NCBI GenBank assembly: GCA_946481495.1
Contig: CAMLNW010000052.1
Location: 1-12,956 of the forward strand
DNA: 12,956 nucleotides
Source of the DNA: an uncultured Actinomycetes bacterium
GTDB lineage: Bacteria; Actinomycetota; Thermoleophilia; Solirubrobacterales; Thermoleophilaceae
Direction: 5' to 3'
In this document: piece after piece, positions 1-5,816 of the stretch
Numbering within the stretch: position 1 is the first letter of the stretch
How the letters are laid out: each line of letters begins with the position of its first letter
Program-made: the position numbers and the translations under genes
Notes under the pieces: generated by a model
What the model saw: the letters and a program-made list of their open reading frames with translations, nothing else
What the model was told of the DNA's origin: nothing
Databases searched by the model: none

Positions 1-1
1 C

Positions 2-262
2 GGGCGGGCGATGGGCGTGACGAAGCAGGCGGCCCGCAAGCGGTTCATCCCCAAGGACATGACGTTCGAGGACGGCTTCGCCCGCTTCACGCCGAGGGCC
101 CGCAACGCCGTGATGGCCGCCCACCGGGAGGCGCAGGACGCCGCCAACGCCGAGGTCGTGCGCCGGCTGGTCGAGCTGATGGACGGCCGTCTCGGCTGCA
201 GCAGCGCCGTCGGGATGGGAACCACGACCTGGTTCAGCGTCCCGCTCGACCTGCCCGAGTAG
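2..262 (+). CDS. Chimeric ORF: HTH/Clp N-domain-like start joined to histidine kinase C-terminal end (5' partial)
   Basis: The reading frame is open to the left edge, so the gene probably starts outside the window; the first visible ATG is at 11. Residues before and around it (GRAMGVTKQAARKRF) look like the recognition half of a helix-turn-helix. They are followed by FTPRARNAVMAAHREAQDAANAEV, split here as FTPRARNAV and AAHREAQDAANAEV, which resembles the first helices of a Clp_N repeat as in small actinobacterial Clp N-terminal proteins. From about residue 48 the protein changes character. VRRLVELMDGRLG followed by GMGTTTWFSVPL is the G2-box end of a histidine kinase ATPase domain. A Clp_N repeat would normally continue with a GPEHLLLGLL-like stretch, and a kinase would carry a whole ATP-binding domain before this tail. 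Neither half can work as its family normally does. It is either a deletion fusion or a misassembly. I am fairly sure of the two halves, but not of the cause. Confidence 0.55.
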   Translation, partial: GRAMGVTKQAARKRFIPKDMTFEDGFARFTPRARNAVMAAHREAQDAANAEVVRRLVELMDGRLGCSSAVGMGTTTWFSVPLDLPE

Positions 263-297
263 GGCCAAACCGGTCCGGCGCTGTCCGGCAGCGACCG

Positions 298-303
298 TAG
301 CGT
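298..303 (+). promoter_or_regulatory. Possible -10 box (TAGCGT) of a leaderless potassium channel transcript
   Basis: TAGCGT fits the actinobacterial TANNNT -10 pattern and lies 9 bases before the GTG at 313. No usable Shine-Dalgarno precedes that start: the GGGAG there touches the start codon. No convincing -35 is seen. The call rests mainly on the same arrangement recurring at other genes of the window. Confidence 0.3.
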
Positions 304-312
304 CGGCCGGGA

Positions 313-1335
313 GTGGCCCCCGTCACCGCCGAGAACATCCACTTCCCGTCGCGCGCGGGATCGCCCGCGCGCGCTCTCGGCTGGCGCCTCCTGATGGCGC
401 TCGGGCTGATCGCGCTGGTGACCCTCGTCGCCTACGCCGACCGCGGCGGCTATCGCGACCTCGACGGCTCGGTCTCGCTGCTCGACTGCCTCTACTACTC
501 GACCGTCACGATCACTACGACGGGGTACGGCGACATCGTCCCGGTCAGCGACTCGGCGCGGCTGCTGACCACCTTCGTCGTCACCCCGCTCCGCGTCCTG
601 TTCCTGATCCTGCTCGTCGGAACGACGCTCGAGTTCCTGGCGTCCGCCACCCGCGCCAACCTGCGACGACGAATCTGGAGGAGGAAGTTGCGCGACCACA
701 CAGTCATCTGCGGTTTTGGCACCAAGGGGCGTAGCGCGCTGCGCTCGCTCGTCGGCACGGGAACGAGCCTCGACCAGATCGTGGTGGTCGACGAGCGGCC
801 CGAGGCGATCGAGATGGCGACCCACGAGGGCGTGACCGGCGTGCTCGGCAATGCGACACGCCGCGACGTTCTGACCGAGGCCGAGGTTCCCGAGGCAGTG
901 GCCGTGATCGTCGCCACCGACCGTGACGACACGTCGGTGCTCGTGACCCTGACCGCGCGCGAGCTGTCACCGAACGCGACGATCACCGCGTCGGCGCGCG
1001 AGGAGGACAACGTTCCGCTGTTGCGCCACTCGGGCGCGAACACCGTCGTGACGTCGGCGAGCGCCGCCGGGCGGTTGCTCGGTCTCGGCACGGGCTCGCC
1101 GGAGGTCGTCGAGACGCTCGAGGACCTGCTGTCGTCGGGCAGTGGCATCGATCTGGTGGCTGAGGTGATCGGCGCCGAGGAGGCGGGACCGATCGCCGAG
1201 GCAGACCAGCGCTGCGGCGGGCCGGTGCTGATGGCCTACCGCGACGGCAAGCCGCTGCGCCGCGGCCAGGCGGGCCTCGACGAGGTCAAGCCCGGCGACA
1301 CGGTCGTCCACGTCCTCTGCCAGGACGCCACGTAG
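313..1335 (+). CDS. Two-TM potassium channel with cytoplasmic RCK (TrkA-N/TrkA-C) domain
   Basis: This is a 340-residue membrane K+ channel subunit of the MthK/Kch type, expected to act as a tetramer with an RCK gating ring. TM1 is at about residues 25-42. The pore helix and selectivity filter TTTGYGDIVP are at 68-77, and TM2 at about 84-110. After a basic linker (RRRIWRRKLR, 118-127) comes a TrkA-N Rossmann domain with the G134-x-G136-x-x-G139 loop. VVVD ends at Asp160, the usual end-of-strand acid for NAD/ADP ribose contact. A TrkA-C-like part fills about 255-340. The GTG start leaves only a short cytoplasmic N-terminus and no voltage sensor. The gene runs towards the SDR gene with 9 bases between the stops and no visible terminator. 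An in-frame TTG at 688 behind an AGGAGG is treated as a separate feature. The ligand (Ca2+, nucleotide or other) cannot be read from the sequence. Confidence 0.93.
   Translation: MAPVTAENIHFPSRAGSPARALGWRLLMALGLIALVTLVAYADRGGYRDLDGSVSLLDCLYYSTVTITTTGYGDIVPVSDSARLLTTFVVTPLRVLFLILLVGTTLEFLASATRANLRRRIWRRKLRDHTVICGFGTKGRSALRSLVGTGTSLDQIVVVDERPEAIEMATHEGVTGVLGNATRRDVLTEAEVPEAVAVIVATDRDDTSVLVTLTARELSPNATITASAREEDNVPLLRHSGANTVVTSASAAGRLLGLGTGSPEVVETLEDLLSSGSGIDLVAEVIGAEEAGPIAEADQRCGGPVLMAYRDGKPLRRGQAGLDEVKPGDTVVHVLCQDAT
679..690 (+). promoter_or_regulatory. Possible internal ribosome binding site and TTG start for an RCK-only subunit
   Basis: AGGAGG at 679-684 is followed, three bases later, by an in-frame TTG at 688-690 (Leu126). 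This is exactly at the linker between TM2 and the RCK domain. The two AGG arginine codons that make the motif are the only AGG codons in the gene; every other arginine is CGN. MthK is known to make a second soluble RCK product from an internal start at the equivalent place. The spacer to the full AGGAGG is short, although GGAG at 677-680 gives 7 bases. Function is inferred. Confidence 0.35.
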
Positions 1336-1344
1336 CGCGAGCCG

Positions 1345-2706
1345 CTACCAGGGCGCCGGGCGGTAGTCCTTGAGGAAGCAGCTGTAGAGGTCCTCCCCCA
1401 GCTCGCCGCGGACGATCGGGTCGTAGACGCGGGCGGCGCCGTCGACGAGGTCGAGCGGTGCGTGGAAGCCCTCCTCGGCGAGCCGCATCTTGGTCGGGTG
1501 CGGGCGCTCGTCGGTGATCCAGCCGGTGTCGACGGCGGTCATCAGGATCCCGTCGCTGAGCATCTCCTGGGCGCTGGTGCGGGTCAGCATGTTCAGCGCC
1601 GCCTTCGCCATGTTGGTGTGCGGATGGCCCGGCCCCTTGTACCCGCGGCTGAACTGCCCCTCCATCGCCGAGACGTTGACGACGTACTTGCGTCGCGCGC
1701 TGGCTGCGGCGAGCGCGGGCCGCAGGCGGCTGACGAGCACGAACGGAGCGGTCATGTTGCAGAGCTGGACCTCGAGCAGCTCGACCGGGTCAACCTCGTC
1801 AACGGTCTGGCTCCAGCTGTTCTCGGGATGGGGATCCGGGACTAGCCCGCCGGCGTCGATCGCCTGGTTGCTGGCGATCCGCTCCGGTGACGCCGAGCGA
1901 GCGGTCAGGGCAAGCTCCGTGAGCGCCCCGGGCGTCGGCGACCAGTGGCCGGCGGGAGCTGCGGGCACCTCGCCCGCGCTGCCGCTCGCCCCGGCGCCGA
2001 CCGCGTACCGGACCTTGCCGGCGCGCCCGAACGTTGTCAGCTCGGGCAGCGCCCCAACGGGCAGCGGCGCCGCCTCCGCGTCGGCCAACAGCGCGTAGGC
2101 CTCTGCCGAGCGCCGGACCGTCTGCGCCGCGTTGTTGATCAGGATGTCCAGCGGGCCAGCCGCCGCGACCGAGTCGGCGAGCGCGATCACCTGAGCCGGG
2201 TCGCGCGTCGTGTGCGCCCCGTCGCGCAGCAGCCGCAGCGCGAGGTGCATGCCGATCTTCGCCCGCCCGCCGGTCAGCAGCGCCCGCCGTCCGGTCAGGT
2301 CTGTCCGCGCGTCACGCCGCTCGTGGTTCTCCGCCGCACAGGCCGGGCAGAGCTGGTGGTAGAACGCGTCGACGTCGTGGTAGCGCTCCTTGCAGACGTA
2401 GCAAGCGCGCGCCACGATCAACCGCCCCGCGGTCGCCCCCTTGGTGTTCGACGTCAGCGGCAACCCCTGCGTCTCGTCGTCGATCCGCCCTGGCGCGGCG
2501 GTCGCCGTCGCGGCCGTCACCGCACGGTCGTTGGCGAGCACCGCCTCCCGCCGCTCGACCTTCCGCCGCCGCTTGACCGTCTTGAACAGCTTCGCCACCG
2601 CCTGCTGGACCACGACCGCATCCGGATGCTCGACCGGCAGCTCGTCCAGCTCCGCGATCACCCGCAGGCAGACCTCCAACTCCTCGGGATCGACGCCGTC
2701 GCGCAT
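1345..2706 (-). CDS. SDR-family oxidoreductase with N-terminal Cys4 motif; internal deletion in the Rossmann fold
   Basis: This 453-residue protein belongs to a large SDR subfamily with an N-terminal extension. Residues 1-60 are a charged helical region. C102-x2-C105 and C120-x2-C123 form a likely zinc knuckle. The cofactor loop TGGRAKIG is at 145-152, NNAAQT at 191-196, and VNVSAMEG carries the catalytic-type Ser346. The usual YxxxK is replaced by T364-NMA-K368 within PHTNMAKAAL, which I recall as normal for this subfamily. After GAHTT (163-167) the protein jumps straight to RDPAQVIALAD. Relatives, as I remember them, have about 40 more residues here (second and third strands of the fold). 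The junction is near 2203-2207. The frame is kept, but cofactor binding is probably lost. The ATG at 2706 is the first start after an in-frame TAG. It lies 33 bases after the end of the repaired SGNH frame and may share its transcript. The substrate is unknown. Confidence 0.82.
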   Translation of the reverse strand: MRDGVDPEELEVCLRVIAELDELPVEHPDAVVVQQAVAKLFKTVKRRRKVERREAVLANDRAVTAATATAAPGRIDDETQGLPLTSNTKGATAGRLIVARACYVCKERYHDVDAFYHQLCPACAAENHERRDARTDLTGRRALLTGGRAKIGMHLALRLLRDGAHTTRDPAQVIALADSVAAAGPLDILINNAAQTVRRSAEAYALLADAEAAPLPVGALPELTTFGRAGKVRYAVGAGASGSAGEVPAAPAGHWSPTPGALTELALTARSASPERIASNQAIDAGGLVPDPHPENSWSQTVDEVDPVELLEVQLCNMTAPFVLVSRLRPALAAASARRKYVVNVSAMEGQFSRGYKGPGHPHTNMAKAALNMLTRTSAQEMLSDGILMTAVDTGWITDERPHPTKMRLAEEGFHAPLDLVDGAARVYDPIVRGELGEDLYSCFLKDYRPAPW

Positions 2707-2739
2707 AGCGGGGGAACGCTAGCGCGTCACCGGGGCCTT

Positions 2740-3350
2740 TCAGACTCGTGGAGGCCAGGCTCGCCAGCCCAGCCCTGCCAATTCGTCGCCGACGATCTCG
2801 GCGACGCGCTCGTGTCCAGTGGCGTTCAGATGCAGCCCATCCCACTCCAGGTGAACGTCGCCCGTACGCAGCAGCGGGTCTAAAGACAAGTCTGCAAAAG
2901 CGACGCCACCGCTTCGCGCGACGTCCGACGCGACCGTGTCGAAGGTGGCAACCTCTCGTCGACGGGCGTGAGCCCGACTACCACGACCCTGCTGGTGCGC
3001 GCGAGCGCAAGCGCGACCAGCGCCTCCATGTTCTCGCGGTATCGGTCGAGATCGGTGACGGGCTCCTGGCCCTTGGTGTGGCTGTCGTTGATCCCGACGG
3101 CCAACGCGACGAACGCCTCCTCGCTCTCGTCGGCGCGCAGGCGTGCGTCGACCTCGCCCTTGAACCGCTCCAGGACGTCCCGCGAGGTATTGCTGCTGAT
3201 CCCCAGGTTGTAGACCGCCGCGTACTGCTTGCGCGCGGTCGCAACGACCACCGCATCGCTCTCACGCCGCAGCCTGGCGATCCATCCTCCTTCGGGATCC
3301 CAGTGCCCGAGTGTGATGCTGTCCCCGATCGCTACAAGTCGCTGCTCCAC
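2740..3350 (-). pseudogene. SGNH/GDSL hydrolase interrupted by a frameshift
   Basis: The intact frame from GTG 3350 ends at a TAG at 2880-2882, giving 156 residues. Block I GDSITLG has the nucleophile Ser11. Block II NLGISSNTS follows at 48-55 and block III GIND at 86-89. The match is good up to VVVVGLTPVDE (122-132), then turns into an arginine/serine-rich tail. The missing C-terminal block is present in another minus-strand frame: ATFDTVASDVARSGGVAFAD, then the catalytic DGLH at 2830-2841, then ATGHERVAEIVGDEL, ending at the TGA at 2740-2742. The frames would join near 2947-2955, where one base is missing or two are extra. Rejoined, the protein would be about 203 residues, the normal SGNH length. 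The start is supported by AGGAGG at 3359-3364. As written, the protein lacks the catalytic Asp/His. It could be a real pseudogene or a base-calling error. Its role would be an ester or acyl hydrolase of unknown substrate. Confidence 0.82.
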
Positions 3351-3358
3351 GGCGAAAC

Positions 3359-3364
3359 CCTCCT
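3359..3364 (-). promoter_or_regulatory. Strong Shine-Dalgarno (AGGAGG) of the SGNH hydrolase
   Basis: The minus strand reads AGGAGG, then 8 bases, then GTG at 3350. This fixes the start of the hydrolase. It also contrasts with most other genes in the window, which lack a Shine-Dalgarno. Confidence 0.65.
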
Positions 3365-3407
3365 AGACGCTTAGCCCCTGGTACCTAGAGCGGAGTTGAG
3401 TCGAGCT

Positions 3408-3451
3408 GGTTCGGGACACATTTGCCTAGTTGGGGACATGGTTCGGGACAC
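3408..3451 (+). repeat. Cluster of three short direct repeats, GTT(C/G)GGGACA
   Basis: Copies begin at 3409 (GTTCGGGACACA), 3429 (GTTGGGGACATG) and 3440 (GGTTCGGGACACGG). The first and third share GGTTCGGGACAC exactly. The cluster sits in the 120-base gap between the hydrolase and the orphan HTH gene. Such motifs resemble transposon end binding-site arrays, and I have a vague memory of similar sequences near IS481-type elements. No transposase is present, so a mobile-element remnant is only an inference. Confidence 0.45.
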
Positions 3452-3483
3452 GGTTTCGTGGCCAATCCGGCCATGAGCAGACG

Positions 3484-3735
3484 TCACTCAAGTGGTGCAC
3501 CCAGCTCGTCCAGCGAGCGAGACCACTCGGCCGCCGAACGATCGGCCTCGGCCCTCCGCTCCTCGAACGCCAACACCGCCGACAACGGGATCTGCGGGTA
3601 GCTCAACCCCGGCATCCGCTCCGCCTCGATCGAGCCCGCGTCGATCAACCGCAGCACATACTCGTGCGAAAACCCCAGCCGTACCGCCGCCTGCTGCGGT
3701 GAGATCCACTCTTGATCCTCCATGCGATGAACCAT
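3484..3735 (-). CDS. Excisionase/MerR-like small HTH protein, probable orphan antitoxin
   Basis: This is a small DNA-binding protein of about 83 residues. The core WISPQQAAVRLGFSHEYVLR, with LIDAGSIEAERMPG after it, is the HTH-plus-wing of excisionase/HTH_17 proteins. A C-terminal acidic/amphipathic tail (residues with EERRAEADRS and WSRSLDELGAP) is the sort of segment antitoxins use to bind a PIN toxin. Three starts are possible: ATG 3747, 3735 and 3723. I chose 3735 because TATGCT on the minus strand lies 7 bases before it, as in the window's other leaderless genes, and because 3747 falls inside a perfect inverted repeat. No toxin gene follows. The downstream DNA is the repeat cluster and then the broken hydrolase, so the partner was probably lost. 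Control of an excision event is an alternative role, but no integrase is nearby. Confidence 0.72.
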   Translation of the reverse strand: MVHRMEDQEWISPQQAAVRLGFSHEYVLRLIDAGSIEAERMPGLSYPQIPLSAVLAFEERRAEADRSAAEWSRSLDELGAPLE

Positions 3736-3743
3736 CCGACCCA

Positions 3744-3765
3744 GCATATACGCTGCGCTATATGC
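3744..3765. promoter_or_regulatory. Inverted repeat GCATATA-N8-TATATGC, likely operator
   Basis: Perfect 7-base arms are at 3744-3750 and 3759-3765. The left arm overlaps the putative minus-strand -10 box (AGCATA on plus, 3743-3748) of the orphan HTH gene. It is AT-rich in a GC-rich setting. Autorepression by the HTH protein is the simplest reading. The sequence shows the repeat; the role is inferred. Confidence 0.5.
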
Positions 3766-3835
3766 CGCCTAGGTTCTGGAGACACGCTGCGAACGAACAC
3801 CTGGGCGGTCCCGCCGAGCGATCCGCGCTGCGGCG

Positions 3836-3841
3836 TACGAT
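3836..3841 (+). promoter_or_regulatory. Possible -10 box (TACGAT) for the antitoxin-toxin pair
   Basis: TACGAT fits TANNNT and ends 7 bases before the ATG at 3849, as expected for a leaderless message. If this is right, the ATG at 3840 overlaps the promoter and is not used. There is no clear -35. Confidence 0.35.
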
Positions 3842-3848
3842 GGTTCTC

Positions 3849-4100
3849 ATGCTGACGGTCGCTCAAGCCGCCGATCGAATCGGACGCAGCCCCGAGACTG
3901 TCCGTCGCTGGATCCGTTCGGGCAAGCTACCCGCCAAGCGGGTCGGCGCCCGCCACGCGATCGAGCCACGCGAGTTGGACCAGATCGCGAACGAGATCTA
4001 CCCGATGGCCGACCTTCCCGACGAGTGGAAGACCGGCGACAACGGCGAGCCCGCCCTCAACTGGGTCGCCGCGATCCACCGCTCCCGTACCGCCCATTGA
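3849..4100 (+). CDS. HTH (excisionase/MerR-like) antitoxin of a PIN-type toxin-antitoxin pair
   Basis: This is an 83-residue protein. MLTVAQAADRIGRSPETVRR, then WIRSGKLPAKRVGARHAIEP, is a complete HTH_17/excisionase domain (about residues 1-42). A second part with LPDEWKTGDNGEPALNW and a basic end (HRSRTAH) is the likely toxin-binding tail. The open frame extends upstream to 3492, but that part is out of keeping with the family and overlaps the opposite-strand gene. ATG 3849 begins exactly at the domain and suits a leaderless transcript; ATG 3840 would add only three residues. The stop is 4 bases before the PIN gene, so the two form one operon. The expected role is to neutralise the toxin and repress the operon, with DNA contact through an excisionase-type fold rather than the AbrB, RHH or Phd folds of classical VapB. 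Confidence 0.85.
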   Translation: MLTVAQAADRIGRSPETVRRWIRSGKLPAKRVGARHAIEPRELDQIANEIYPMADLPDEWKTGDNGEPALNWVAAIHRSRTAH

Positions 4101-4104
4101 GCAA

Positions 4105-4500
4105 ATGCAGTTGGTCCTCGACGCCTCGGTGGCCATCGCCGCGAGCCACAACCCGGTCGGCTTCGCCCGCTTCAACGCCCACGACCTAGTGGCGCCACCG
4201 CTACTTCCTGTCGAGACGACCTCCGTCCTTCATGAGACCGCATGGCGCAAGGAGATCACGCCCGACCGCGCCAAGCTGATGCGCGACCGCGTCCTCAACG
4301 CACCGATCAGCATCCGCTCACCGACGAAGCTCCACCGCGCCGCATGGGACCTCGCCGACCAGATGGGCTGGGCAAAGACCTACGACGCCCAGTACGTCGC
4401 ATTGGCCCAACTGCTCGGCTGCAAGCTCGTCACGCTCGATGAACGCCTCCTCCGCGGCGTCGACCGCCTCGGCGTCGCGCTGCGCCCGCGCGATCTTTGA
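4105..4500 (+). CDS. PIN-domain ribonuclease toxin (VapC-like)
   Basis: This 131-residue protein is a complete PIN domain. The four acidic metal ligands are all in place: Asp6 in VLDASVAI, Glu37 in LPVETTS, Asp94 in KTYDAQYVALA and Asp112 in LVTLDERLL. PIN toxins use Mg2+ or Mn2+ to cut specific RNAs, often tRNA or rRNA, and stop growth. ATG 4105 follows the antitoxin stop by 4 bases, which fits tight co-expression. The length is normal for VapC proteins and nothing is broken, so the pair may be active. The RNA target cannot be told from the sequence. Confidence 0.9.
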   Translation: MQLVLDASVAIAASHNPVGFARFNAHDLVAPPLLPVETTSVLHETAWRKEITPDRAKLMRDRVLNAPISIRSPTKLHRAAWDLADQMGWAKTYDAQYVALAQLLGCKLVTLDERLLRGVDRLGVALRPRDL

Positions 4501-4697
4501 CGCGGACACAATTCCCGCACGACCCACCCGCCGAGGTCGAACCGCAGCCCGATGCTGCCGCAGGGCAGCAATAACGAGCACGCGTGCGAAATTGCGGCCA
4601 GGAACTCTTAGGGGTCCTCCGCCTGGGTCCACACCGTGGCGGGCGTCTTGGTTCTACAGCCACAAGCCGTCGGCCTCGCGCCCGAAGTACCGACGGT
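4501..4697. other. Non-coding gap between toxin and Abi-like gene
   Basis: This is a convergent intergenic region of about 200 bases. The only structure I see is a hairpin, GCTGCC-GCAG-GGCAGC, at 4554-4569. It has no T-run on either strand, so it is at best a weak, factor-dependent terminator. I find no tRNA, attachment-site copy or small gene I could support. Confidence 0.4.
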
Positions 4698-5564
4698 CTA
4701 GGGAAGTCGACGCGCGATCAGTGTCAGCGCCACGGCCGCGGACGCGACCACTGCCTCAGCCTCGTCGGGCTCGACGTCATGAGGTACGTGCGACCCGTGA
4801 CGCCCACGCCGATTGCCGAAGCGTCCGGGTGCGGCGAGGATCTGCTCGACGGGCACGCCGCCGCTGTCAACGGCAGGCGGGAACAGCTTGGCGTAGCGGC
4901 ACGCCTCGATCAGCGCGTCGAGGTTCTGCTTGGCTGGCATCTCGCTGCCATGCTCACGCAGTAAGGCCTTCAGTCCCGACTCAACTGCGCTGCACGCCTC
5001 GGCTACGGCGATCTTCTGCGCGGCTGGCGTGCCCTCTCGCAGCTGCTGGCGGGCACTGTCGAAGTCCGACCGAGCAGCGCTGAGGCGCGCGTCGTGGAGA
5101 GCGGACAACGCTGGGGCAAGCACCTGCTCTTCTACGACGGCGTCTCCGACCCACTCAAATCTGCCGGCTCTTGTGATGCGGTAGGGCACGCCTCGGCGCT
5201 CACAGACCTCGTTGATCGCATCGAGAACCGGATCGAAATCCCACGGCAAGAACTGAGCGGACAGGCCAGACTCAGCCGCAGTGAGGAAGTCACCGTCTGG
5301 CATAGACGTGAGAAGTAGCCTGGCGAAGTCCTCAGCGCTTAGATCGGGATCGAGCTCCCTCTCAATCTCCGTGAGCACGTGCGAGTGACCCGCTCGTTTC
5401 AACCCCTCGAAGTAGTCGCGGGTGTCTGCCCACGTTCCGTCGAAGAAGGACCTCAGGATGTCCCCATGCGTGGCTCCAATAACGGCCTTGAGAATCAGGA
5501 GCCGGGCCCCGCGATCAAGTCCTGCGGGAGCGACTTGGGCAATGGTTGGCGCTGGACGGCTCAC
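4698..5564 (-). CDS. Abortive-infection-like protein with Abi_C/HEPN-like C-terminal domain
   Basis: This is a 288-residue soluble protein. Residues 1-60 (LLILKAVIGATHGDILRSFF) and about 60-140 form a helical N-terminal region I cannot assign. From about 145 a helical domain begins: FDSARQQLREGTPAAQKIAV, then AEACSAVESGLKALLREHG (188-206), and near the end GRFGNRRGRHGSHVPHDVEP (247-266) with a final helix. This layout, with a conserved Glu in the first helix and a late Arg-rich R-x(n)-H motif, is what I associate with Abi_C (PF14355) and HEPN RNase folds; R252/R253 and H259 are the candidate catalytic pair. Known members act in phage defence by killing or stalling the infected cell. The GTG start gives the longest frame and has no clear Shine-Dalgarno. 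The gene stands alone, convergent with the toxin pair and next to the tRNAs. I am fairly sure of the family, but the mechanism is inferred. Confidence 0.75.
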   Translation of the reverse strand: MSRPAPTIAQVAPAGLDRGARLLILKAVIGATHGDILRSFFDGTWADTRDYFEGLKRAGHSHVLTEIERELDPDLSAEDFARLLLTSMPDGDFLTAAESGLSAQFLPWDFDPVLDAINEVCERRGVPYRITRAGRFEWVGDAVVEEQVLAPALSALHDARLSAARSDFDSARQQLREGTPAAQKIAVAEACSAVESGLKALLREHGSEMPAKQNLDALIEACRYAKLFPPAVDSGGVPVEQILAAPGRFGNRRGRHGSHVPHDVEPDEAEAVVASAAVALTLIARRLP

Positions 5565-5690
5565 GTCGGAATCTCAGCAGTCCCGTCGGAGGGATTGGAC
5601 AGTAGCGCCGACGCGCTATTCGGGCCGCGAGTTCCCACTTTGTTGCCACCTGCGGCTTCGGCGGGTCAGGCGCCTGGCCTTGACCGGCGT

Positions 5691-5709
5691 AAAAACCGCT
5701 TCCGAAGCG
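5691..5709 (-). terminator. Intrinsic terminator of the tRNA-Pro/tRNA-Arg transcript
   Basis: On the minus strand CGCTT-CGG-AAGCG is followed by one G and five T. It starts 13 bases after the end of tRNA-Arg. It is the only textbook rho-independent terminator I see in the window. Confidence 0.75.
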
Positions 5710-5721
5710 CAGTCTTGGAGG

Positions 5722-5795
5722 CGCCCCCGGCTGGATTCGAACCAGCGACCTGCGGATTAGAAGTCCGCTGCTCTATCCAGCTGAGCTACGGGGGC
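5722..5795 (-). tRNA. tRNA-Arg (anticodon TCT)
   Basis: The gene is 74 bases long. The acceptor arms GCCCCCG and CGGGGGC pair fully. The D arm is GCTCAGCTGGATAGAGC. The anticodon stem GCGGA/TCCGC encloses the loop CTTCTAA, giving TCT, which reads AGA. The T arm has GGTTCGAATCC. The discriminator is G and CCA is not encoded. It lies 21 bases after tRNA-Pro on the same strand, so the two are probably cotranscribed. Its 3' end faces the accessory block. Confidence 0.95.
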
Positions 5796-5816
5796 CTGAC
5801 TGAATGATCGCCGAAG

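Noticed and set aside
279..293. CGCTG-TCCGG-CAGCG hairpin between the chimeric ORF and the channel gene
   Set aside because: It has only five base pairs and no T-run, so a terminator call is not supported.
1945..2883. Long plus-strand open frame (312 codons) opposite the SDR and hydrolase genes
   Set aside because: It is rich in Arg, Gly and Pro with no domain. It is the usual shadow of a GC-rich gene on the other strand.
3492..3848. Upstream extension of the antitoxin frame
   Set aside because: The stretch is low-complexity Ser/Pro/Thr opposite the orphan HTH gene. The HTH domain begins at the later ATG.
4554..4569. GCTGCC-GCAG-GGCAGC hairpin after the toxin gene
   Set aside because: There is no T-run on either strand, so I list it only as a remark on the gap.
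5661..5685. Palindrome CAGGCGCCTG within a looser GGTCA...TGACC inverted repeat, next to the tRNA terminator
   Set aside because: It could be an attachment core, but there is no second copy and no recombinase. A short GC palindrome is common in such DNA.
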